Part shown: positions 1-4,941 of the stretch, one piece after another
Layout: the number at the start of each line of letters is the position of its first letter
Position numbering within the stretch: the first letter of the stretch is position 1
Assembly (NCBI GenBank): GCA_946530775.1
Contig: CAMNAH010000051.1
Coordinates: 1 to 7,742 of the forward strand
From: an uncultured Coriobacteriales bacterium
GTDB lineage: Bacteria > Actinomycetota > Coriobacteriia > Coriobacteriales > Atopobiaceae
DNA length: 7,742 nt
Direction: 5' to 3'
Notes under the pieces: model-generated
The model's input: only the letters and a program-made list of their open reading frames with translations
The model's database searches: none
Told to the model about the DNA's origin: nothing
Program-made: the position numbers and the translations under genes

Positions 1-108
1 GTGTTTCTGCCCGATACGCGCGACTTCTACCGCCTTGAGCGCCTGTGGGGCGAGGCTCCGCATGTCGAGCTCGCCTTTGCCGACAACGGGGACGACTCCC
101 AGGCGTAA
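1..108 (+). CDS. C-terminal fragment of an unrecognised protein (5' truncated by window edge)
   Basis: The first frame is open from base 1 and ends at TAA 106-108, giving 35 residues that begin VFLPDTRDFY and end NGDDSQA. The GTG at base 1 is probably an internal Val codon because the gene must begin outside the window. The tail is acidic, has an aromatic/Arg stretch (FYRLERLW), and shows no motif I can assign to a family. The stop lies 22 nt from the stop of the convergent dinB, so the two genes meet tail to tail. There is no clear U-tract terminator between them. The codon choice is consistent with a real coding end, but the length is too short for certainty. Confidence 0.5.
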   Translation: MFLPDTRDFYRLERLWGEAPHVELAFADNGDDSQA

Positions 109-130
109 AGCAACCCGGACAATCCAGCTG

Positions 131-1378
131 CTATGAATCGGCCTTTCCCATGGGGGCCGTATCGGAAACGCTCTCGCGGAACCTCAGGTCGCGGCCGAAG
201 GAGATAGCCGCATCTCCAAAGCGTGCGCGGACGAGGTCCGTTGCCGCCGCGAGCTTTCCCGCCTGGGGATCTGCGGCCTCGAAGAGGCTCGCCTGTGCGG
301 GTGCGCCATCGAAGTGCGACAGGCCCACACCGATAAGGCGCACGGGCTGCCCTTGGCGCCACACCTTGTCGAGTAGCGACATGGCATAGGGCCCGAAGAC
401 ATGCTCGTCATCCGAAGGCGCGGGAATGCGCATCTGCGCCGTGTGCGAGCTGGTGGGGGAGTGCTTCACCTTGAGCGTGACCGTGCTGCCCCTGAGCCCC
501 TTCTTGCGCAGGCGCCTGCCCACCATGGATGCGATATGCAGGATGGCCGCCTCGATCTCGGAGCGGTCGGTCAGGTCGTGCTCGAAGGTCCGCTCGTTCG
601 AGACCGACTTGGGATCCTCCTCGGCATAGGCGGACTGCACGGCGCTCTGCTCGAGGCCGGCTGCGCGCAGGCGCATCTTCTCTGCAGCGCTGCCGAACAC
701 GCGGACGAGGTCCATCTTGTCTGCCCGTGCGAGCTGTCCGAGCGTGGAGATGCCAAGCGCTGCGAGGCCCTTCTCGGCAGCAGCTCCGATGCCGCTCAGC
801 GCCCTCACGGGCAGCGGCGCGAGAAACGCCTGCTCGGTACCGGGAAAGACCACGGTGAGGCCGCGCGGTTTATCGCGCTCGGAGGCGATCTTGGCGACGC
901 TCTTGCTGGTGCCCAGGCCGATGGAGCAGCTGATGCCGAGGGAGGCCACGCGGCTTTGGATGCGGGCGCACACCTCGTAGGGCTCTTCCTTTGAATAACG
1001 GCCGGGCGTTATGTCGAAGAACGCCTCGTCGATGGAGACCTGCTCGACGAGCGGTGTCTCGTCGATGAGAAACCCCATGACCTTCGCGCTCATCTCGCGG
1101 TAGCGCGTGAAGTTGCCCGTGGTCCAGATGGCGTCGGGGCAGAGGCGGCGCGCCGTCGCCGAGGCCATGGCGGAGTGGACGCCAAAGGCGCGCGCCTCGT
1201 AGGAGGCCGTGGACACCACGCCGCGCTTATCGGCGGACCCGCCCACGATGACGGGAAGCCCGCGCCACTCGGGATGATCGAGCTGCTCGACCGATGCGAA
1301 GAAGGCGTCGAGGTCGAGCAGGCCTATGGCGCGGCCTTGCCAAAGGGGCGCGGTGCTCTGTGTACGGTCATCGAACAT
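131..1378 (-). CDS. dinB: DNA polymerase IV (Y-family translesion polymerase)
   Basis: Error-prone Y-family polymerase that extends primers past lesions during the SOS response. The reading frame also has an ATG at 1391-1393 (420 aa); residue numbers here use that longer frame. The palm motif LLDLDAFFASVE (25-36) carries metal ligand D27 and the likely sugar steric gate F32. SIDEAFFDI (120-128) carries D122/E123. GLGTSKSVAKIASERDKPRG (159-178) is typical of DinB. A helix-hairpin-helix follows (about 195-220), then the little-finger domain (about 260-360). QASLF (367-371) fits a beta-clamp-binding motif and is followed by about 50 residues. I prefer the ATG at 1376-1378 (415 aa), because a TATAAT −10 and a LexA box overlie the upstream ATG, which would lie upstream of the predicted transcript. 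No Shine-Dalgarno precedes either ATG. It is monocistronic and divergent from rpsP. Family certain, start inferred. Confidence 0.96.
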   Translation of the reverse strand: MFDDRTQSTAPLWQGRAIGLLDLDAFFASVEQLDHPEWRGLPVIVGGSADKRGVVSTASYEARAFGVHSAMASATARRLCPDAIWTTGNFTRYREMSAKVMGFLIDETPLVEQVSIDEAFFDITPGRYSKEEPYEVCARIQSRVASLGISCSIGLGTSKSVAKIASERDKPRGLTVVFPGTEQAFLAPLPVRALSGIGAAAEKGLAALGISTLGQLARADKMDLVRVFGSAAEKMRLRAAGLEQSAVQSAYAEEDPKSVSNERTFEHDLTDRSEIEAAILHIASMVGRRLRKKGLRGSTVTLKVKHSPTSSHTAQMRIPAPSDDEHVFGPYAMSLLDKVWRQGQPVRLIGVGLSHFDGAPAQASLFEAADPQAGKLAAATDLVRARFGDAAISFGRDLRFRESVSDTAPMGKADS

Positions 1379-1385
1379 ATGTTCA
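1372..1385. promoter_or_regulatory. LexA operator (SOS box) of dinB
   Basis: The 14 bases read CGAACATATGTTCA and contain a perfect 12-bp palindrome at 1373-1384. They match the known Gram-positive/actinobacterial LexA consensus CGAAC-RNRY-GTTYG at every position except the last. The box touches the −10 hexamer of dinB and covers the expected +1, so bound LexA would block RNA polymerase. An SOS box in front of dinB is the expected biology, which supports the call. Confidence 0.85.
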
Positions 1386-1414
1386 TTATACATGAGCCTA
1401 CATCAAATACTCAA
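1385..1414 (-). promoter_or_regulatory. dinB promoter
   Basis: On the minus strand a perfect −10 TATAAT lies at 1385-1390 and a −35-like TTGAGT (4 of 6 matches to TTGACA) at 1409-1414, with an 18-bp spacer. Six bases separate the −10 from the A of the ATG at 1378, which places +1 at or next to that start codon and implies a leaderless or nearly leaderless mRNA. The LexA box overlaps the downstream edge. The −10 is strong; the −35 is moderate. Confidence 0.65.
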
Positions 1415-1433
1415 AATTCTGAAAAGAGCGCCC

Positions 1434-1461
1434 TTGCGGCGAATCGTCTTTGTCGTAGAAT
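1434..1461 (+). promoter_or_regulatory. Probable promoter of the rpsP operon
   Basis: A −10-like TAGAAT (5 of 6 matches) lies at 1456-1461, with a weaker −35 TTGCGG (first three bases match) at 1434-1439 and a 16-bp spacer. Predicted +1 is near 1468, giving a leader of about 68 nt before rpsP. This stretch is AT-richer than the flanking genes. It is back to back with the dinB promoter, with about 19 bp between the two −35 elements. Confidence 0.5.
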
Positions 1462-1482
1462 AAACAAGTTGCAATATGGCTT

Positions 1483-1516
1483 GCGGTGCAGCCAACACCA
1501 TTATCCCGTGCACCGC
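1483..1516 (+). promoter_or_regulatory. Stem-loop in the rpsP leader
   Basis: GCGGTGCA at 1483-1490 is perfectly complementary to TGCACCGC at 1509-1516. This gives an 8-bp stem, six of whose pairs are G-C, around an 18-nt loop. It begins about 15 nt after the predicted transcription start and ends 6 nt before the Shine-Dalgarno of rpsP. It may be a structured leader that tunes translation of the ribosomal protein operon. It has no U-tract, so it is not a typical terminator. The function is inferred from position only. Confidence 0.4.
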
Positions 1517-1522
1517 CCGTCT

Positions 1523-1529
1523 AGAGGAG
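1523..1529 (+). promoter_or_regulatory. Ribosome binding site fixing the TTG start of rpsP
   Basis: AGAGGAG lies 6 nt upstream of the TTG at 1536-1538. It decides for this unusual start over the in-frame ATG at 1476, which would add 20 residues not seen in S16 proteins and would put the leader hairpin inside the coding region. Confidence 0.85.
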
Positions 1530-1535
1530 CTTTCA

Positions 1536-1880
1536 TTGGCAGTTAAGATCCGTCTCGCCCGTCATGGTGCAAAGAAGCGTCCGTATTACCGCGTTGTCGT
1601 CGCCGACGCCCGCGCTCGCCGCGATGGCCGTTACATCGAGGAGGTCGGCAAGTACAACCCCGTCGTCTCCCCGAAGGTCATCGACCTCGACCTCGAGAAG
1701 ATCGACGAGTGGATCGCGAAGGGTGCCAAGCCCACCGATTCCGTCGCCGCTCTCATCAAGGTTGCCCGCGATGGCGCCCCCGTGGCCGAGAAGAAGGTCA
1801 AGCTCTCCAAGAAGGCTGCCGCCAAGGCCGCTAAGGAGGCCGAGGAGGCCGCCGCAGCAGCTGAGGAAGCTGCCGAGTAA
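1536..1880 (+). CDS. rpsP: 30S ribosomal protein S16
   Basis: Component of the small ribosomal subunit that binds 16S rRNA and helps 30S assembly. With the TTG start the product is 114 aa and begins [20 protein letters not shown], the hallmark S16 N-terminus. It continues with [22 protein letters not shown] (21-42) and a domain ending near residue 80. Residues about 83-114 form a tail of Lys, Ala and Glu, probably helical or disordered. Core S16 is about 80-90 aa, and long tails of this kind are known in actinobacterial S16. It is first in the rpsP-khpA-rimM-trmD-lepB cluster, preceded by its own promoter and a leader stem-loop, with a good Shine-Dalgarno 6 nt before the TTG. khpA follows after 11 nt. 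Confidence 0.97.
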   Translation: MAVKIRLARHGAKKRPYYRVVVADARARRDGRYIEEVGKYNPVVSPKVIDLDLEKIDEWIAKGAKPTDSVAALIKVARDGAPVAEKKVKLSKKAAAKAAKEAEEAAAAAEEAAE

Positions 1881-1891
1881 CGAGGTTATCC

Positions 1892-2182
1892 ATGGACACA
1901 CCTGAGACCGTCGAGGTCGATCAGGCTGCATCCGCCATGCCCTCCGACAAGGTCGCCGATCTTGTCGAGTACATCGTGTGCGGTCTGGTCGATGATGAGG
2001 ATGCGGTCACGCTCGATGTCACCGACAGCGCGTCCGGCGCCCTGATCGAGGTCAGCTGCGCCGAGGAGGACGCCGGTCGCATCATCGGTCGTCGCGGCCG
2101 CACCATCAAGGCAATCCGCACCCTTGCCCGCGCACTGGGCCAGCGTGTGGGCACGGAGGTCGAAGTCGAGGTTCTGGGCTAG
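1892..2182 (+). CDS. khpA: KH-domain RNA-binding protein KhpA (YlqC family)
   Basis: Small single-KH-domain RNA-binding protein of 96 aa. In other Gram-positives KhpA forms a dimer or partners with KhpB/Jag and affects small RNAs and cell division; here its role is inferred from the family. The KH signature is visible as AGRIIGRRGRTIKAIRTLAR (61-80), with the G66-R-R-G69 loop that contacts RNA. Upstream, VADLVEYIVCGLVDDEDAV (21-39) is the typical first helix. The first 16 or so residues (MDTPETVEVDQAASAM) extend beyond the family core, and a second ATG at residue 16 is a possible start. I keep the first ATG because CGAGG lies 6 nt upstream of it. Its place between rpsP and rimM is the conserved position for this family. 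Confidence 0.92.
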   Translation: MDTPETVEVDQAASAMPSDKVADLVEYIVCGLVDDEDAVTLDVTDSASGALIEVSCAEEDAGRIIGRRGRTIKAIRTLARALGQRVGTEVEVEVLG

Positions 2183-2189
2183 GGCCATC

Positions 2190-2711
2190 GTGCGGACTCG
2201 TTGGAAGACGATAGCGCGCGTAGTCAAGACGCATGCAAAATCTGGGGAGGTCGTGGTCGCATCAGTCCACGGCCTTCCTTCGCTCTTATCTAAGGGCATG
2301 ACCGTGGCACTCGTGCCGCCCGCCCTCAAATCCGATCGCTATCTCGAGGTTCGCTCCGCAAGCTCTCCCGAGGGCTCGTCGCAGCTCGTCTCGTTTGCGG
2401 GCATCGATTCCATCGGAGACGCTCAGGAGCTTGTGGGCAAGACCGTGCTCGCCCGCATGGACGATCTTCCCGAGGACATCGAGCTGCTCGATAGGGAATC
2501 GCTCATCGGCAAGCGCGTCATCGACGCCTCGCGAGGAGAACTCGGGCGCGTGGCCGAGGTCATGGCCGGGCCTACCCAGGACGTGTTCGTGCTAGAGGGC
2601 GCCGCAGGCCAGCTGCTTGTTCCCGTACTGCCCGAGTTTGTCGAGTCCGTCGACGTGGATACCATCCGCCTCTCCCTTCCCGGGGGAGCGGTGCTCGAAG
2701 GCGAGCTCTGA
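2190..2711 (+). CDS. rimM: Ribosome maturation factor RimM
   Basis: 16S rRNA processing factor that binds S19 and assists maturation of the 30S head. GTG at 2190 gives 173 aa, normal for RimM, with AGGG 5 nt upstream overlapping the khpA stop. The N-terminal RimM barrel (about 5-93) starts TIARVVKTHAKSGEVVV and includes FAGIDSIGDAQELVGKTVLA (69-88). A PRC-barrel (about 105-165) starts LIGKRVIDASRGELGRVAEV and contains QDVFVLEGAAGQLLVPVLPE (130-149). The usual GxxHGLKGE loop has become THAKSGE (14-20), so this is a divergent member; an in-frame upstream extension adds nothing RimM-like. Its TGA shares the A at 2711 with the ATG of trmD, which suggests translational coupling. khpA lies 7 nt upstream. 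Confidence 0.92.
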   Translation: MRTRWKTIARVVKTHAKSGEVVVASVHGLPSLLSKGMTVALVPPALKSDRYLEVRSASSPEGSSQLVSFAGIDSIGDAQELVGKTVLARMDDLPEDIELLDRESLIGKRVIDASRGELGRVAEVMAGPTQDVFVLEGAAGQLLVPVLPEFVESVDVDTIRLSLPGGAVLEGEL

Positions 2712-3442
2712 TGCCCATGCACCGCTACGAGACGCTTTCGGTCTTTCCCGAGTTCTTCGAGCCGTATATGTCGTCCTCGATCATGGGGCGCGCCCGTGCG
2801 AAGGGCCTCTTCGAGTTCTATGCCCACAACCTGCGCGATTGGACGCACGATCGCCACAACACCGTGGACGATGCGCCCTTCGGCGGCGGTCAGGGCATGC
2901 TCATGAAGCCCGAGCCCATCTTCGAGGCCGTCGAGGCTATCCAGGCGATGTGCGATACGCCTGCCCACGTGGTGTTCTTCTCGCCCGTCGGGGCGCCGTT
3001 CACGCAGCGCACCGCCGAGCGCCTCGCATCGAACGAGCGCATCCTCTTCGTGTGCGGCCGCTACGAGGGCATGGACGAGCGCGTCTACACCCTGGCCGAC
3101 GAGGTCATCTCGCTCGGCGATTTCGTGCTCACGGGCGGCGAGCTGCCCGCGCTCTGCGTGACCGATGCGCTCGTGCGCCTCATACCGGGCGCGCTGGGCG
3201 ACGAGATGAGCGCGCGCGACGAGTCGTTCTCGGACGGCCTGCTCGAGTACGAGCAGTACACGAGGCCCGCCGTCTTCAGGGGGATGTCCGTCCCCGACGT
3301 TCTTCTCTCGGGCGACCACGCTGCCGTCGATGCTTGGAGGCTGAAATCGGCCCTCGAGCGCACCAAGCGGTTCCGTCCCGATCTTTTTGATGCGTACCAG
3401 AAGGGAGGCGGCCATGGCGAGGGGAGCACACTTCAAGGATAA
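2711..3442 (+). CDS. trmD: tRNA (guanine37-N1)-methyltransferase TrmD
   Basis: SpoU-type (SPOUT) methyltransferase that makes m1G37 in tRNAs with G36, using S-adenosylmethionine, and so prevents +1 frameshifting. 243 aa. Family motifs in order: LSVFPEFFEPY (9-19), HDRHNTVDDAPFGGGQGMLM (47-65 region), FSPVG (90-94), FVCGRYEGMDERV (113-125), ISLGDFVLTGGELPA (133-147, trefoil-knot SAM site) and YTRPAVFRGMSVPDVLLSGDH (183-203). R156 corresponds to E. coli R154. The residue aligning with catalytic D169 (EDSF in E. coli) appears to be E171 in RDESF, with D170 just before it. The start overlaps the rimM stop by 1 nt; ATG at 2717 is an alternative two codons in. The last 29 nt overlap lepB. rplS, usual next neighbour, is not present. 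Confidence 0.96.
   Translation: MPMHRYETLSVFPEFFEPYMSSSIMGRARAKGLFEFYAHNLRDWTHDRHNTVDDAPFGGGQGMLMKPEPIFEAVEAIQAMCDTPAHVVFFSPVGAPFTQRTAERLASNERILFVCGRYEGMDERVYTLADEVISLGDFVLTGGELPALCVTDALVRLIPGALGDEMSARDESFSDGLLEYEQYTRPAVFRGMSVPDVLLSGDHAAVDAWRLKSALERTKRFRPDLFDAYQKGGGHGEGSTLQG
3401..3408 (+). promoter_or_regulatory. Ribosome binding site of lepB inside trmD
   Basis: AAGGGAGG, a strong Shine-Dalgarno, lies 5 nt before the ATG at 3414. It sits wholly within the trmD coding region, where it encodes QKGGG. It decides for the 195-aa LepB over an upstream in-frame ATG at 3387. Confidence 0.85.
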
Positions 3443-4001
3443 TCCCGCCGCCGAGTTCACCCCGGTGGAAGAGGAGCGCAAATCCCCGAGCTTTCTGCTC
3501 ACGCTGATTCTCGCCGTCGTGCTCACGTTGCTCGTCCGCACGTTCATCATCGACTCCTACGAGATCCCCACGGGCTCGATGGAGCAGACCATCAAGGTGG
3601 GCGACCGCGTTATCGGCGAGAAGGTCTCGTATCACTTCCGCGACCCCGTGCCCGGCGAGATCGTCACGTTCGAGCGCGAGGAGGACGGCCAGACGGTCAT
3701 CCTCATCAAGCGCGTCATCGCGACGGAGGGCCAGACGGTCGACCTTGTCGACGGGGTCGTCTACGTCGATGGCGTTGCGCTGGACGAGCCCTATACGCTT
3801 GGGCTTCCCACCTATCCGCTCGAGCCGGACGATCCCTCGATCGTCTATCCCTACACGGTTCCGCAAGGCTATATCTGGGTCATGGGCGACAACCGCGTCA
3901 ACTCGCGCGACTCGCGTGCGACGGGCCCCGTCGCCGTCGAGGACGTCAATGCCCATGCCGTGGTCATTTTCTGGCCTCCCGAGGATATTGCTACCATATA
4001 G
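3414..4001 (+). CDS. lepB: Signal peptidase I
   Basis: Membrane serine protease that removes signal peptides from exported preproteins on the outer face of the cytoplasmic membrane. 195 aa from the ATG at 3414. A short charged N-terminus (1-25) precedes one hydrophobic transmembrane segment (about 26-42, LLTLILAVVLTLLV). The catalytic Ser box DSYEIPTGSMEQTI (47-60) has S55. The Lys box ILIKRVIATEGQTV (96-109) has K99. Box E, GDNRVNSRDSR (158-168), is intact. One N-terminal anchor and this length fit Gram-positive type I enzymes of the SipS kind. It overlaps the end of trmD by 29 nt in another frame. It is followed after 33 nt by glyQ. A nearby signal peptidase after trmD suggests co-expression of export with translation genes. 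Confidence 0.96.
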   Translation: MARGAHFKDNPAAEFTPVEEERKSPSFLLTLILAVVLTLLVRTFIIDSYEIPTGSMEQTIKVGDRVIGEKVSYHFRDPVPGEIVTFEREEDGQTVILIKRVIATEGQTVDLVDGVVYVDGVALDEPYTLGLPTYPLEPDDPSIVYPYTVPQGYIWVMGDNRVNSRDSRATGPVAVEDVNAHAVVIFWPPEDIATI

Positions 4002-4034
4002 AAGGTCATGTTCGAACTACGAAAGGCTTGATCG

Positions 4035-4940
4035 ATGAATCCTGATGCTCTCACATTCCAAGACATGATCCTCGCCTTGGACAAGTACTGGGCGGAGCAG
4101 GGCTGCACCGTCATGCAGCCGTATGACTCCGAGGTGGGCGCCGGCACCTTCCACACCGCCACCACGCTGCGCAGCCTCGGACCTGCCGCCTGGCGCACCT
4201 GCTATCCGCAGCCGTGCCGCCGCCCGGCCGATGGCCGCTACGGCGAGAACCCCAACCGCATGCAGCACTACTACCAGTTCCAGGTGATCCTGAAGCCCTG
4301 CCCGGCGGATTCCCAGGACCTCTATCTCGGCTCGCTCGCCGCCATCGGTCTCGATCCCGCCAAGCATGACGTGCGCTTCGTCGAGGACGACTGGGAGAGC
4401 CCCACGCTGGGCGCCTGGGGTCTTGGCTGGGAGGTCTGGCTCGACGGCATGGAGGTCACGCAGTACACCTACTTCCAGCAGGTGGGCGGCATCGAGGTCG
4501 ACCCCGTTCCCGTCGAGATCACCTACGGCCTCGAGCGCATCGCCATGTACATCCAGGGCGTCGACTCCGTCTACGACCTCGTGTGGTCGTATCTGCCCGA
4601 CGGCACGCCCATGACCTACGGCGACGTGTTCCACGAGAACGAGTACGAGTTCAGCTGCTACAACTTCGAGGTCGCCAACGTCGAGATGATGCGCCGCAAG
4701 TTCGACGAGTACGAGCAGGAGTGCCATTCCTGCCTCGACCACAAGCTGCCGCTTCCCGCCTACGACTGCGTCATGAAGTGCAGCCACGCCTTCAATCTGC
4801 TCGATGCGCGCGGCGCCATCTCGGCCACCGAGCGCGCCAACTACATTCTGCGCGTCCGCACCATCGCCAAGGCCTGCTGCGAGGCATACCTGGAGCTGGT
4901 CGCCGGCAAAGCATCCGATTCCGAGAAGGAGGTGGCCTAA
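4035..4940 (+). CDS. glyQ: Glycyl-tRNA synthetase alpha subunit
   Basis: Catalytic subunit of the alpha2-beta2 bacterial glycyl-tRNA synthetase (class II), which activates glycine with ATP and charges tRNA-Gly. 301 aa, close to the E. coli length of 303. Visible signatures include [19 protein letters not shown] (6-24), [20 protein letters not shown] (29-48), [20 protein letters not shown] (62-81), [20 protein letters not shown] (131-150), [20 protein letters not shown] (161-180) and [16 protein letters not shown] (252-267). GAAAGG sits 8 nt before the ATG. Eleven cysteines (24, 56, 61, 89, 208, 230, 233, 245, 249, 281, 282) is many for this family; C61 is where I expect Ser in QPSRRP. glyS follows after one base. 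The 33-nt upstream gap leaves no room for a T-box leader. Confidence 0.97.
   Translation: MNPDALTFQDMILALDKYWAEQGCTVMQPYDSEVGAGTFHTATTLRSLGPAAWRTCYPQPCRRPADGRYGENPNRMQHYYQFQVILKPCPADSQDLYLGSLAAIGLDPAKHDVRFVEDDWESPTLGAWGLGWEVWLDGMEVTQYTYFQQVGGIEVDPVPVEITYGLERIAMYIQGVDSVYDLVWSYLPDGTPMTYGDVFHENEYEFSCYNFEVANVEMMRRKFDEYEQECHSCLDHKLPLPAYDCVMKCSHAFNLLDARGAISATERANYILRVRTIAKACCEAYLELVAGKASDSEKEVA
4926..4934 (+). promoter_or_regulatory. Ribosome binding site of glyS within the end of glyQ
   Basis: AAGGAGGTG is a near-perfect anti-Shine-Dalgarno complement placed in the last codons of glyQ. GGAGG ends 9 nt before the ATG at 4942. It fixes the glyS start and suggests coupled translation of the two subunits in similar amounts. 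Confidence 0.85.
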
Positions 4941-4941
4941 G

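Noticed and set aside
137..157. Imperfect hairpin (GGCC arms around CCCATGG) near the end of dinB as a terminator for the convergent genes
   Set aside because: Only five Watson-Crick pairs plus G-U pairs, it lies inside the dinB coding region, and no U-tract follows on either strand.
401..994. 197-codon plus-strand frame opposite dinB
   Set aside because: dinB on the other strand carries every polymerase IV motif. This frame is rich in Ala, Gly, Arg and His with no recognisable domain.
1476..1535. N-terminal extension of S16 from the ATG at 1476
   Set aside because: The added 20 residues are absent from the S16 family, the ATG has no Shine-Dalgarno, and the TTG at 1536 has AGAGGAG at ideal spacing and gives the canonical MAVKIRL start.
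2423..3550. 375-codon minus-strand frame opposite rimM/trmD/lepB
   Set aside because: It lies opposite three genes with unmistakable conserved motifs and has biased, non-family composition. It is a shadow frame.
3997..4002. TATAGA at the end of lepB as a −10 for glyQ
   Set aside because: Only four of six matches, no −35 at suitable spacing, and it lies in the lepB stop context. Readthrough from the upstream cluster is simpler.
4010..4017. GTTCGAAC palindrome before glyQ, resembling a LexA half-site pair or a tRNA T-loop
   Set aside because: The half-sites are in the wrong order and spacing for LexA (GAAC-N4-GTTC is needed). No acceptor, D or anticodon stem is present for a tRNA. An 8-bp palindrome is expected by chance.
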